Both the position numbers and the translations under genes were made by a program. From Heliocidaris tuberculata (lineage: Eukaryota > Echinodermata > Echinoidea > Camarodonta > Echinometridae), in assembly GCA_025618425.1 (NCBI GenBank), contig CM046832.1, positions 67,171,427-67,235,426 of the forward strand: a stretch of 64,000 nucleotides of DNA, read 5' to 3'. Numbering within the stretch: position 1 is the first letter of the stretch; every line of letters starts with the position of its first letter. Below, one piece after another: positions 1-12,380 of this stretch. The notes beneath the pieces were generated by a model, which did not search any database, had not been told where the DNA came from, and worked only from the letters and a program-made list of their open reading frames with translations.

Positions 1-1380
1 AAAATGGAAGGCCATATAAAATCTTAATGAATCTACATGTAAGTGGCTACCATGCACCGAGGGCAATACCACGCTGAAATTAAAATGCTTTTAAAGATCG
101 GGATTAGCTTATTAGCAATCTAAAACCGTTCTGCGACAACCCTAGTAATGAAGAAAGCTGTGGAACATCTCACCATTTTAGCGAGTGATTCAGACAGACT
201 ACTCTGTTTAATTCCACCCAGGCCTTTCTTTATTCTCTCTTTGAGTGCTCATGAAAACGTGATGTCAATATCAAAACATGAACATATAGTCATGTACATG
301 TATAAAAGTATTTAGATATACTGCTTATGGTATTTCTTGAACAGGGAAATGTCAAATACTCTAACAAATCTAAAGACAAGGATTGGGGAATCTTTGTTTT
401 CAAAGAGTTCCTCCTCTAAAAAATTAGAATTTCAAAAAAATGTTATGGATTCTATTTTGAGCTTGACTGCCTGGGTTGGGGCTATGTTAACAGAGAGATT
501 TGAGAGATTTATTATTCTGTTCATGCTGAAAATGATTTATTCCAAATGAAGGGTTTGATTGTCCTCGTTCTCATTGTATACATGTACATGGTCATGTTTT
601 CAGGAGAATTCCGTTTACATGAGACTTCTAAGCAACTTCCTGAATGGAGTTATTGGCTTTTTCTTTAGTGTGTGGATTTCTTTTTGTTGTTGCTGTTAAT
701 ATTGTCAGTGGCAAAGCACGAGTCCAATCATTGAGGGGGCCCCGGTCTTACTCGTAAAATTCAATGTGGATCTACATGTACGAGGCAACTGATTAGCAAG
801 AGGGTGCGGGAGGGGGACCTATCATCTTCTTTTCTTGTCCCTTTCCTATTCTCTCTTTTTTTTTTGCCACTAGATGTTGTCATTCTTTGCTCTTTCTCTT
901 TTTTTTAGCATAAATTAGATTACAGGGAAAATTGCAAGCTACTGCGATTACATTGCCTTCTGTATTCTCACTGTTCTGTATCAAGCTTTTTTTTTCTCAT
1001 TCTCATTAAACATTCTTTGCCTATACAGACTTTAGAATTATGAAGCTCCTTGATGCTGACCTTAAAATCAAACATAATCAAAAATGCAAAAATGAGACTA
1101 TAGCAGACAATGATGCAACATTACCTTTCAACAGACACATCCCAGTATCCAAAGAAGTTTACATTCAGCAGTGAATGGAGGATGTTTGTCTGGCACTAAC
1201 TTGTCAAAGATACTACATGTACATGTATGCAGGGCCCAACACTAACAGGTGCCCAAAAATAAAAGTCCAGAAGTCCAGAACCCCCAATTCATAAATTTTT
1301 ACCTTAGGGCTCATGTATACAGGAAAAAAATATTCAATCAGAGAAGAAGTTGGGTGAATTCACATGTTCTGCATTTCAAT
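1..1380. other. Non-coding stretch, no gene seen
   Basis: AT-rich DNA with T-runs and several ACATGTA motifs. The open frames are short, have no recognisable protein similarity and no convincing splice-site pairs. I see nothing else here. Confidence 0.6.
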
Positions 1381-1856
1381 TTTTTGAAAGTTGTAATCAC
1401 TATGCATATGGGAATTTCAAATTGGCCGAATAGGTAATGTCACTGTGATGTAGCTGTGGACAACTCCCCCATTCGCTCTAACACACAAAATTACTAAAAT
1501 GTCACTTTTTTCAAAATGCATTACTTAGTAGGATCTTTTCGTTCATGAGGACCTATAACAATATGCTTTCTCCAATATATTTTGAGTACTGACCCGAGGG
1601 TAAAAGCGCCTCAAAGAAAACCGCAAATTATTTATATTTTTGTGTATGACAAATGGGAGAGTTGTCCACAAAAATGTCACAATTGACTCACCAAATTGCC
1701 AATTTGAGATTCGCATAGATGTAGTGATCTCATATTTCAAACATCCATAACTTTCTTAGTCCTTGTCCGATTTCTTTCAAACTTTCGCCATCCTGTTTTT
1801 CTTATTTTTCTGCTTTCACACAAATCATCTTATTATCAAGGTTGGATTGCCCTTTA
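1381..1856 (-). repeat. MITE-like dispersed repeat, copy A
   Basis: This stretch matches, in inverted orientation and along most of its length, the repeat at 16775-17368. Shared landmarks are the GCATAGATGTAGTGATCTCA-type block, the block ending GTTGTCCAC and the end GTTGGATTGCCCTTT. The side at 1381 is truncated relative to copy B. It contains no coding sequence. The family looks like a non-autonomous element with short terminal inverted repeats. Confidence 0.75.
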
Positions 1857-3454
1857 CTTAAAGATATGTACTTGAGTACTAGGAGTTTCGCAAAAATTCC
1901 CCAGTTTGTTTTTTCTTGGTTTGTATTTCATGTGAAAGTTCCTTTCATTTAACTAATAAAATGAGCCTTATTCACCCCAAATGTGTCTCGCATTTTTATA
2001 ATTTCATTTTGAAATTTTTCAACTTTTTGACGTCACCCCACGTCAAAGAGTAACAGACTATTTTGAATTTTAATGTTAAGCTCCCTCTGAGGTTTTGATA
2101 TTCTATTCAGGGAAACCTGTGAAAATTTTCAATTTTTAGATCCTTAACATATTTTTTAGATCTTGCATAGTATTATACACAGCCTATTCAAGGATTGGTT
2201 CTTCTTACAACAAATTTTTTATTAAAAAAACTAGCCGTTATTTTGTCACAGTCGATACTGAATTTCTCATCTAAATTGACTCCCTACTGGTGAGATATGA
2301 TTTATTATGCTGTCCAAGCATCAGATACTGAATATTGATCTAGATACTTTGAATAATAGTTTTACTCTGTGAAGCACCCTTTGACCAGTACTCCAATATC
2401 TCTTTAAGGAGTGACTGGCTTATTAAACTCTTTAATACTAACTTTTATGAATAGAACAGTCATGACTTTGGCAAATTAAATTCTAGATGACATGCAATGT
2501 TAATGAATGTCATTCCTAATTTTCTCCAGGCCTCTCAATTTGAGGGATCAACAATAAATTTAACTATTCAGCTGCTAGAGGGCGTCAACAGATATTTATC
2601 AAATGCTTGCTTTTGAGTTTTAATTGGTTGACGCATGCTGCGGGAGCTGTGGGTCCAGCTTTAGGTTGCGTTGTCTACTTCTGGTCTTTCGCTTACAGCA
2701 TCGCGGTTACGTACAACATGATACAGTGACAGTGCTACTCTTATTTTCCTCCGACCAGCACATCGCTGTTTTGCAATGGAACCCCATACCCGCAAAAACA
2801 CTTTGGTAGGATTTACTAGTAAATCAATAACGTTTTAGACCCGTTACTGACTAAAACACATAAGTTAATCAATAGGAAAACTCAAAACTCATGCTTGTAC
2901 CGGAAGTAGGCATCACAACAAAAGTAATATAGCGCCGCCATCGGCAACTATCTTACAGTCATTGTCGATCCCTCAAATTTAGATATATACATCAGGTATG
3001 TAGTACCATATTCAAGCAATAAGCTCCTTGCACATACATTGTTCATGTGTATATTTACAGACACAGGATAGTGTGTGGGTGGAATGTGTTAGATCATCTC
3101 ATTTACTTGCCATGACGATGCTGAATACCGAAGGGGGAAGAGGAATAGATGAAGAAGTGTTGGTTTACCAATCACCTGCAACACTCCATATGAACTTAAG
3201 TCAGTAATCAATCAGATAACAGCATAGCCTGATGCAGTGTTTCCAGGCATGTACATGTAGAGAGTAAGCACAGGGAAAGCCTCGGACAGCGTGAACCGTA
3301 CATGTGTAGTTCACGCATGTTTATGAACTAATGCTTGTAATCTGATAAATGTTATCAAAGCTACATTCACTGTTGCACAGATAGGCCATGTAATGAATCA
3401 GCTAAGGATTCTTTAATTGGCAACATGGTGTATGTAAAATGTACTTGTTCATAT
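1857..3454. other. Non-coding stretch with an inverted-terminal element at about 2534-2981
   Basis: No gene is seen. The block TTTGAGGGATCAACAAT near 2539 recurs inverted as ATTGTCGATCCCTCAAA at 2961-2977, enclosing about 450 bp that is somewhat richer in GC than its surroundings. This looks like a small non-autonomous DNA element. The rest is unique-looking AT-rich DNA. Confidence 0.5.
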
Positions 3455-3616
3455 TGGCCAGAATTTGCAAAGGAGGTTTAGATTTAGACCATGGTTTATG
3501 CAGATTTTGTGGTATAAGTGCGCTTGATTTCGCGTGTACACTCAAGCGCACTTACACCATGAAATGTGCATAAACCATGGTCTAAATTTAAACCACCTTT
3601 GTGAATTCCGGCCATT
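3455..3616. repeat. Long imperfect palindrome (hairpin-type MITE)
   Basis: The left arm, from GGCCAGAATTTGCAAAGG, is mirrored by the right arm ending CCTTTGTGAATTCCGGCC. The inner arms include TTTAGACCATGGTTTATGCA and its inverse, and the centre is near 3535. The whole 160-bp unit could fold into one hairpin, as terminal-inverted-repeat-only MITEs do. Confidence 0.8.
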
Positions 3617-4654
3617 GGGTCTATAGGAAAGCCTGATTGCCAGGGGCTCCAAAATAGACTGTCAATTTGTGACCTCACAAAACCTAGCATATTCTCAAAA
3701 ACTTTGAATATTGCATGAATATTGCATATTTTGCAAAACTACGATAATTGCCAAAAATATTACACATGTACATGCAGGCAACGGCTTTTAGAATCTTAAA
3801 CCTTTTGATTTTGGAATTAAGGATCATATCATCCTTGAATGCACAAATGTAATTTTAGTAAAGAGTGTTTGATTATATAGGCCTACAAAAGGCAACATCA
3901 TTTTCATGTATGTACTGTGAGAAGGGCTGCTGTACTGTCTGCAAGCATTCTTTTCTTCTTCTTCTTTGGATTTGTCAACTTTTTAAACAATAATAACAGT
4001 CCAAAGTCTAAATGGTTGTTACACTTACAGTGAAACCAAAATAGGCTTGGCTCCATTGAGTGATAGTATATACATGTCTCTGTTTTTTAGATTCACATTT
4101 AAAGGGGAAGTCCACTCCAAGAATTACTTGGTTTTAATAGAAGCAGAAAATCAGACCAACAGAACAAAAAAGTTAAAGGAAAATTTGACAAATAATAACA
4201 AAGTTACAGATTTTTCAATTACACGATAAACTAGGGAAAACTATGATGTCACTATGATGATGTGATGTCATTCCCTCACAATTCACCAATTATTTTGCAT
4301 ATTTTAATAATACAAAATCTCAATTTGTGTCCAAGAATATTTCTTGATTTTCTTCATAACTTTAATCAAGTTTTATTTATAGTTAATGTCTTTGCATGTA
4401 TACACTAATACAAAGTAAATATTTTTTCTGTAAAAAAATCATGAAAACTATGAATATTTGATAAGATATACGGGTCATTCCATGTCAGATCACTCAATGG
4501 GTTAAACCATACCACCTCCAAATTGGCCCAAATTTGGTATATGGGGTAATCGACTCTTCCCAAGCTGAAATTTGAAGTGTTAGCCCCATCAGCCAAGTGG
4601 TTTTCGTGCTATGGCATGCATTCTACAGGTACATGTATGTCGGCCAAAAATGTA
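3617..4654. other. Non-coding stretch with a degraded MITE copy near 4096-4345
   Basis: No gene is seen. The block from AAAGGGGAAGTCCACTCC (about 4099), followed by a GAAGCAGAAAA block, resembles the ends of the 16.8-kb and 39.5-kb repeat family, so this is probably another diverged copy. Confidence 0.45.
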
Positions 4655-5502
4655 CACTTTTTTCAATTTTTAAATGACCATAACTACTACATGTAGGTCA
4701 ATTTTGTTGATATTGACATACATGTATTTAGCACATATACTATCTAAATCTGCCATCATTTTCTATGTCCAAACAGCATAAAGTTCAATGACGGCTTGAT
4801 CTTTGCTTTAACCTTGAATTTTACCTTGAGCATCACGAAATATGGAGATTAAATGTGGTCAATTTATATGTCAACATTGTTTCTACATCATATCCAAAAA
4901 TTGGAGGAGTATCATTTTTTATTTTCTTTCCAGCTTCTTTTAAAGTTGGAAAAAAAATGATTTTTCACTGTTTGACATAGTACTAGCTATTTATTCAGAA
5001 CATAGCAACACTCACTGTGTTTCACACCTGTCATTTAAAAAAATGCTTTTGCTGCCCACTGTCATTAATTATTCATGAAGATGTTGCCTGAATAAGATTT
5101 TTGGAATAGCAGATGTCATGCACAATAGGTATTATACTGTTCTGAATAAATTACTGATACTACTGTAGGTTAAACAGTGAAAAATCTGCTTTTTGCCACA
5201 TTCAAAAGGAGAGCTTGGAAAGAAAATAAAAAATATTACTCCTCCAATTTTTTTTACATGATATAGAAAAAAAGTTGATGTATGAACTGACCAAATTTCA
5301 TCTAGACCTACATTATGTGACGCTCAAGGTAAAATTCAAGGTTAAAGCAGAAATCAAGAGGTCATTGAACTTTATGTTATTCAGACATAGAAAATGATGG
5401 CAGATTTATATAGTTTATGTACTAAATACATGTATGTCAATATCAACAAAATTTACCAACATGTAGACTATAGTTACAGAGATATGGTCATTTGAAAATT
5501 GA
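4655..5502. repeat. Foldback element with arms of about 0.33 kb
   Basis: The left arm (about 4655-4985) is repeated in inverted orientation by the right arm (about 5165-5502). Mirrored blocks include CAATTTTTAAATGACC with GGTCATTTGAAAATTG, the region around GATGGCAGATTTA, ACCTTGAATTTTACCTTGAG with its inverse, and the TTTTTCACTGTTT end next to the 180-bp spacer. There is no coding content. It is probably a foldback or very-long-TIR non-autonomous transposon. Confidence 0.8.
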
Positions 5503-5520
5503 AATATCTCCCATAGGTTG

Positions 5521-5842
5521 TGGTCAATGTCAGTCTTTCAGAGAGGCCACCCTGGAGGCACACACACTTATGCGAGGTTATTGGAGAACTGCTGGCTCCG
5601 GCCAGCAGTTCACCATACAGGACACACTTGGGAAGGTGGTCATCTGACATCCTTGTGACATGCCCCACCCAGCGGAGTTGAGACTGACGCAGCATGAACA
5701 TGGTGAAGACACTGGGCATGACGGACTGTTCAATGATCTCTGTATCAGGGACTTGATCCTGCCATTTCACCCTGAGCAACTTGCGGAGGCAGTTGAGATG
5801 GAAGCAGTTGAGCTTCTTTGCGTGCCTCTGGTATACAGTCCA
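5521..5842 (-). pseudogene. Non-LTR retrotransposon reverse-transcriptase C-terminal fragment
   Basis: The minus strand reads WTVYQRHAKKLNCFHLNCLR, then LLRVKWQDQVPDTEI, then LRWVGHVTRMSDDHLPKCVL and YGEL. This is the signature found just after the palm domain in many invertebrate LINE reverse transcriptases (FHxxCLRxIL, then QLRWxGHVxRM). The frame decays after the YGEL motif. The fragment lacks the catalytic part and is cut at its upstream side by the inserted MITE at 5843-5986. It is a dead relic of a mobile element and not a host gene. Confidence 0.85.
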
Positions 5843-5986
5843 GGCCCGTTGCACAAAACTTGCGTTTGAACGCAACTCAGGAAAATTAAATGTAACTTTA
5901 TTTGCAGCCAATCAGAAGTGCGCATTAAGGACTTGCATTTCATTTTTAGGAGTTGCGATTAAATGCAAGTTTTGTGCAACAGGCCC
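5843..5986. mobile_element. Palindromic MITE inserted in the LINE fragment
   Basis: The ends are inverted copies: GGCCCGTTGCACAAAACTTGC at the left and its inverse GCAAGTTTTGTGCAACAGGCCC at the right. About 144 bp in total, non-coding. The reverse-transcriptase reading resumes on both sides, which shows that this element landed in an already resident LINE fragment. Confidence 0.8.
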
Positions 5987-6075
5987 ACATCATGAATAGA
6001 GTAAAGTTGTGAGGACAATGGCTCTGTAGACACTCAGCTTTGTTGAGAGGCTGATCCCTTTACGTTCATGAAAAT
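5987..6075 (-). pseudogene. Upstream part of the same LINE fragment
   Basis: The minus strand reads RKGISLSTKLSVYRAIVLTT followed by LLYS. This segment precedes the WTVYQRH segment in LINE reverse transcriptases. The 144-bp MITE separates the two. A TGA follows LLYS at the junction, so the frame is broken. Confidence 0.75.
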
Positions 6076-7120
6076 AGGCGTCTCTCTTCCACCTCCCTGC
6101 TGAATCCCGGCCCCGTGCGTGAATGCTAGCCCCTCCTCTCTCCGCGGCCAGCGAGGACATGACCACTGACTGTGTAGCCTAACCTAACGAGTAACGTAGG
6201 CCCCGCTCCGCCCCGATATGTGCACTAGCGCACTCTGATCGAGGAAGAAAGATCAGCTCGGTCCCATCCTATCCTCGGATCAGAGTTACTTACTTACTCG
6301 TTACTGCTACAAAATTGTGAGCTCGATATGATTTTTTTTAATTTGCAAGAAGTGATGTATAAATAACGATCACAACGTTCAAATTTTCCGTTTACCGGTA
6401 CGTGTGCATGTCTCTACTCTTTTGATGAAAGAAACAGAAATGAGATTGAGAAAATTGAAATGCAAAACATTTGAAAAATACTAGACTTACATCCACTTAC
6501 CAGTCTAATATCCCCCTTTCCTTCGCTTTGCTTTGATCTGCAATTTGTAATATTACAAAAGTTCCTTCGATATAGATCCACGGATTCCAAAGAGCAGATA
6601 ACTTCAACAGCCTTGGAACAGGAAGAGAACCTTTAATTTTTATAATCGTTGATTTGCGTTTTCAGGGTTCCGGCCGGTTCGGCACAACAATGCAATGGCC
6701 AATGCACTAATAATTCACCAGCAATGTCAATGCAATACATGCAAATGCGTAATGATAGCGCGAGCAAATGCAATGTGAACGGGTATGTACATGTACGTAC
6801 ATACGGATACAGCGCGCCTTCGACGCGGCAGTCACACGTTCACAATACACAGCAGAGAGCTAGCGCAGTATAGTATAGTAGCGATCGCTAGCTAGCTAGC
6901 TCGCTCGCTGTAGCTGTGGTGTATACTCGCCAAGTCCGCCGCCCTCTTGCTGTCGAACCACGTGACACACCTGGGGATGGCCTCTCCGATCCGACTGGCT
7001 GAACAAGCTGCAATGCCATTGGGTGATTACTCAACCGACGTGTTGCCTGGCGACATTGACGTCATCAAAATCTTGCTCGCTCGCCTTCTCATCAGTGCTC
7101 TCGTCCGCCTTTCTCTTACC
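6076..7120. promoter_or_regulatory. CpG-richer stretch, possible promoter or unmethylated island
   Basis: Compared with the neighbouring AT-rich DNA this stretch holds many CG dinucleotides, a CACGTG E-box near 6959, a consensus CRE (TGACGTCA) at 7057-7064 and GCTAGC/GCTCGC simple repeats near 6885-6910. An open frame at 6947-7357 is unlike any protein I know and runs into a G-run. No exon can be tied to it, so a promoter role is only inferred from composition. Confidence 0.3.
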
Positions 7121-9594
7121 ACAATAATTTCAAATTTTACTTTCCATTATTTAGTTTCGCTTAGGCTATGCCAAAACATGATTAAGCTACTAAAAGGGAC
7201 AATTTTTTTCAGATTTTACATATATGTTAAGCATAGAGTAAGGGCGTCGGAAGAGAAGCCGCCGGGGGTGGTGGGGGGGGGGGGGCCGGGAGCGCTTGAG
7301 AACGGGGTCACACATAGCCATTCATTTTTTGTCGCTGCCCCATCCCCTCCCATTTAGAAATGATCCGTACTACACCAGTGTATGTTTCAGCTAATTTTGG
7401 TCCGAATATCCCTCCCCTCCCGGCTCTCCCCATTCGAAATGTTTTAAGGACGCCGCCGAGGCCGAAACTTGGAAAGCAGTGGTTTGAATCTCCTTTATAA
7501 CTTTGGGGCAATCTTTGTTAAATTGAATAATTTACTGTGTTTGTCGAGTATTCTCTATTTTGGCATGTATATGAATCGAAGATAAGATTAGTATTTTCAG
7601 GACGCCAGAATTAGGATTAATGATCTTTAAGTTGGTCATCCTGAGAATTAACATTTTTCATAGTTAACACATTGTTCTTCTGTTATTTTAAACGTGCACG
7701 TCGTAAGTATTGACAAACAACATGAAATAAGATGGGATGAGTATTTTCATTCAAAAGTAATGACCTATTATAAACTAGCTGCAATGTTTTTCCTGACATG
7801 CACATTATTATATGTTCTTTGTATTCATGGTTGTATCCGGGTATTGTGTAGGCCAGGGCCTATTGATGTCATTATAAGCGAGACTATATCTATATCGGTC
7901 TCAGAATTCTAAAAATGGAACTTCTTTTTTTATAAACCCCAAACAAGTGATAGGCCTATTATCTTTAGAATTAATAGAACGAAGAGTAATGACGTAAATA
8001 TAGATTGTAGACATTTTTTTTTATGTGCGGGCACAATGGTCGAATGTCGAAACATTTCGAGTTACGGGCATATTGACGTCACCACAGGTTTGTAGCAAAA
8101 CAAAGGTGACGTCATATCCTATCAGCACCGTTGTCAGATCGTTTGCATATAGTGAGTATATCGGTGAAGTCCCCCCCCCCCCCTCCCACAAACTGCATGC
8201 AGTGATAGGCCTAATAAACAATACAATCATGAACACAGTGTATGATAGGTTTGGTAAACGTCCATTGCCCCCCCCCCAAAAAAAAAGGGGGGTTATATAA
8301 TACATGTATATATATATATATAACAATATAGGTATAAATATATTTGATTTTTTTTTTTTACTGTTTTTGTAGTCCAACCTCTCTCATCACAGAAAGAAAA
8401 ATAATAATAGAGAAACGTTATGCATGTTGAAAGTGAGGAAATCGAACAAATTAGGATAGTAACAAAGTTACGATTTTCTTTTTTAAAGTTGTAATTACTG
8501 CTGATGTATTTTGGAATATAAAATGGGCAGTTGGTACCTCGAGTGTGTAATCAGGCAACACAGAGGGGCACATGCCACCCCACCCCACCATTAATGGCGG
8601 AGAAAAAAATAAAGGGTAGGGGAGAGAAAAAGAGTGAGGGGAAGTGAAAAGAATACGCTACACGCTACGAACCCTTCCCACACTATACTCCTAATTAACG
8701 ACTTTGTTAATTTGCATTTCATTCACCGAATACCGAATGTGCCCCCACCCCCTCAATGTCTGGACTATACGGTACGCCACTGGCTGTAGGACCGTCGCTG
8801 AGGATCCGCTGATCGTAATCCGAATCTGTTCGGCCGGATTATTTGTTTTCCCCTATATATGCAACTTATAATTATCATTATTTAATCTCATATCCTATTT
8901 GTGGATGACTGACTTTATTTTGAAAGTCGATAATGTTGGAAACTGTTTCTTCCATAATGTACATAAACTCTGTCGTTTTGGTGATGCACCGAGTAGGCCT
9001 ATATACTTCCAATGTTCCAGTAGTGAGTGTGTAGATGCCTAAATATTATGGAATACTATAAGTAATTTCCGACATCCGCCGTCCAGTTTAGCAGAGTGAA
9101 TAAATGAAACAGCTTTCAGTGATATATTCTGAAGCAACCCTCTTATAACGTTTCAGCATCAACAGATCAAGTCAGTTTCTCAATCACTTTATCACATGTA
9201 AATACATGCAGTAAGAATATTACTATTACTACTACTAATATTCTAGATTTATATATATCGCTCAATAACCAAAGTCTAACGATATATCTCTTATTACTTT
9301 TAACAAATATACTCTGTTATTGCGGATTCATGCAGGCTGTATAGCCCGCGCACATTGTGTGCACATTCTCCACTCCCTGCCATAGCCGAGCTCCCTGCAT
9401 GGGAAGCATTCCATGCAGTCATTCGACACTTTACAGACACTCATAAAGCTGACCAAACATGACGTTCACATTTTACTGTGTACCCATTCAACACCTGGGT
9501 GAACAGAAGCAGTGCGCATAAAATGCCTTGCTAAAGGACATAAGTACAGTCCTATCCAATCCACTCCACAGAGTTTTTAATACAGTGCCTGCAT
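7121..9594. other. Non-coding stretch with G/C runs and two CRE-like sites
   Basis: No gene is seen. It holds C- and G-runs near 7268, 8171 and 8269, a TA microsatellite near 8308, and two TGACGTCA-type sites about 35 bp apart near 8074 and 8107. Open frames here are produced by homopolymer runs. Confidence 0.55.
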
Positions 9595-10384
9595 GCAGCG
9601 GCGTATCGAGGGGGCAGGGGGGAGGCACGTGCCCCGGGTGGCACTTGGAGGGGGCGCAAAAAAACGCAAAGGAGAGAAAGAAAAAAAGGAGATAAATAAA
9701 GAAAATTCATAATCCTGACGAATTATGTGCCCCCTAATCCGCAGGGTAAATGCACTAGAAATGTAGTTTTTGAGGGTTTGAAATGCAAAAATTTTCCAAA
9801 GCTCGGTCGCTTTGCAACCTCGCATAATTATTTTCTTTTAGGATCTCGTAATTTCGCGCCCCAAGTATATGGTTTTTAAATAGCTTAAAGGATTCAAAAT
9901 TTGAAAATAAAGATGTAATATTGTCGTTGCTTTGCTCGCTGTCATGTAAGTTTCACCTGACTCCTGCTAAATATTGCGCCCCCAATATAGGATAAAGTGT
10001 ATAAAACAGCATTTGCAAAGGTTCCAACATTTGAAAGAAATCTCTCAGGTCGCCTTGCTGAATTTCTTGACTATTTCTCAAGGGTTTTTGTTAGTTTTGC
10101 TTCCGATTGTGTGAGTGAATATAGAAAACCGTTTATCAATGTACAAAATTCGAGCTTCTCTACCGCTCAATTGCAGTGGTCAATTGCAAAATGTCCTGGG
10201 TAAAACTCACAAGAAATTGCGTTTTTTAGGGTTAAAAATTTAAAAATTTGCCGCTCGGTCGCTTTGCTCTCTCGCTTGTACAATAACGTAGATAAGTTTG
10301 GGCACTCGGGGGTGGTGTGGGGGGGGGGGGGGGGCGTAACTTCATTGTTTACCCCGGGCGCAGTCCCTATAGATACACCACTGC
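9595..10384. mobile_element. Non-autonomous element with G-rich ends, copy 1
   Basis: It begins GCAGCGGCGTATCGAGGGGG and ends CCCTATAGATACACCACTGC, which are inverted repeats of about 20 bp. CATGCA sits just outside both ends, a possible imperfect 8-bp target duplication. The interior has GGGGGCGCAAAAAA and short GCTCGGTCGCTTTGC blocks. The same element recurs at about 58944-59757. No transposase frame is visible. Confidence 0.65.
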
Positions 10385-11308
10385 CTTCATGCAGTTATAT
10401 ACAAACCGCTTCACAATTTGCCCCACTTAAACGATAAAAACACTTTGTAATCCACACAGTGAATTTTTTCCTGGCTATTCATTTGCTTGTTGTTGCTGTT
10501 ATTTTTGTTTTGTTCGTTTTGGTGTTTCATGTTTATTCATTTTGTCTTCTTCTTTTTCTCCTCTTTTTGTTTTTTTGTTGTTGTTGTCTATATATACATA
10601 GGTTACAGGCGCGCTATATTTTTCTTGTATTTTTGTTTCTTTCTTTTCAAAGTAAAAGTCGCAAATACGTATACAAGTCTGACGTGAATTCACATGGACG
10701 TAAGCAAACTAATTGGGAAGAAAAAGAAAAAAAAAGCCACCGTCATCAATGGTGCAATCCATTGTCGGCTGTTTAGTTAAAAAGTTGTCATTTTTATTGA
10801 ATTATAAAAGTGCAGCATCAAGTATTAAACTGTGGGTATTTCCCTCAACCCACGTGATATTTTGATCTTTGGCACGCTTGGCTTTCTGACTAGAAATTCG
10901 TCATAACTTGCGCAAGAAAGATGATGCATCAGACAAGACTCCGTGATCGACCAACGTCACAAACAGCCACAAAATGGCAAGAGAGAATGAAAGTTTGTCA
11001 TGCCTGTAAAAGAATCATTCTAGCCAAAGTAAAGGATGAGCTTATTTTACAATAAATCATATCGAACTAGAAACTAGCGTTTTCTTCTGTAGAGATTAAT
11101 TCAAATAAGGTCAATCGAAATGTCGCGTTTAGGGGACACATCAGACCCGTGCCCCCCTATTTGAAACCCAAGTGGCATACATTAAGTTAACAACTCTAAG
11201 ACTGAACCTCCCCTTCTGAGGTGATGACCTTTTGGGGGGAGGGGGGGGGGGTGTCGGAAAATGTTCTGAAAATGTTCCCCATCTTTTACAAAATTCTGGA
11301 TCCGCGCC
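10385..11308. other. Non-coding stretch
   Basis: T-rich and A-rich low-complexity DNA near 10460-10740 produces spurious Phe/Leu-rich frames. No gene or RNA is recognised. Confidence 0.55.
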
Positions 11309-11447
11309 TGGGCCCTGTTTCATAAAACTTGTCATCAATGACAAGTTGCAATAACTGTTATAAGCTACTGAAATCCTTGCATCTGATCGGCTGAGGGCAA
11401 ATTTGTCGGTAAAAATCACCGACAAGACACTTGATGAAACGCCCCCT
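11309..11447. mobile_element. Short MITE related to the element at 57887-58027
   Basis: The ends GGCCCTGTTTCATAAAACTT and TTGATGAAACGCCCCC are imperfect inverted repeats. The interior carries the TTATAAGCTACTGAAATCCT and GTCGGTAAAAATCACCGACA blocks, which are also present, inverted, in the 57.9-kb copy. Non-coding. Confidence 0.7.
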
Positions 11448-12337
11448 GAATCGGGTTTGAACAAAGATATAACTATCATTTTAAAAAGCAGAAAGGGGCA
11501 CATGGGTCACGTTCGAAGTTTAAAACATAATATAGGCTACAGAGTATCTTGTGAGAGTTTAAACATGTCCGAACTTTAAAAAAAAAAGAATTGTAATTTA
11601 ATTAATTGGAGCTGCCTGAACAAAAATGAAAAAAACAAAACAAAACAAAACAAAACAACAAACAAAAACAAGAACAATTTTTTAAAAATCATGCATGGAT
11701 ATGGGGGGGGGGGTGGAGTTATGAAAAGAATAGTATTCTGTACCCTTTTTTTTCTCTCAACAGGCCTGCTTTGTTTTGCTGTTGTGATTTGCATTATTGT
11801 AAACTGTTTTTTGGAGGAACTTCCTTTAAAGAAAATGTAGATTGAGGCTAGAGTTGGGCGTGATTAGCTGAATAATGGCAATATTGTAATTTGATTTCCA
11901 AAGTCACGTCAGCGGATCGTACACATTCGTTAAAGGGGAGTTATGGGAATTTCGAACAAGGTATGCGGTATCCGGCATTGGTCAAACATTTTGACGTCAG
12001 TTTTAGACGTTGACACGATGTCATTACTTCAGAGATCACCTTGTATCATCCTTCACGCATGGTCCGCTCCTCATAATACAGACTAGACTAAAAAAACTGA
12101 TAATCATTCACAATTTTCCATCAAGTTTCCATCAACTAGTAACTTCATAAAATATTATTGAGGTATAGAAACTTTATTGTGCAATATACATGTTTAGTTC
12201 ATAAGCGTGACTGCATATTGGGCCAAGTAAAATTGAATCCTAGTTTCTCGTCCGCACTTTTCGAAAAGAAAGAGGAGAGGGCCTATAACATTAAACAAAC
12301 AAACAAACAAACAAACAAACAAACAAAAAATAAATAA

Positions 12338-12380
<43 letters not shown>

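Noticed and set aside
6947..7357. 136-codon open frame in CpG-richer DNA
   Set aside because: The start is not an ATG-led exon with known similarity, and the C-terminal third is a G-run. Kept only as a possible promoter region.
10459..10776. 105-codon open frame rich in Leu/Phe, like membrane segments
   Set aside because: It is produced by a T-rich low-complexity stretch; the neighbouring frame and the opposite strand are open as well, and no splice sites or similarity support it.
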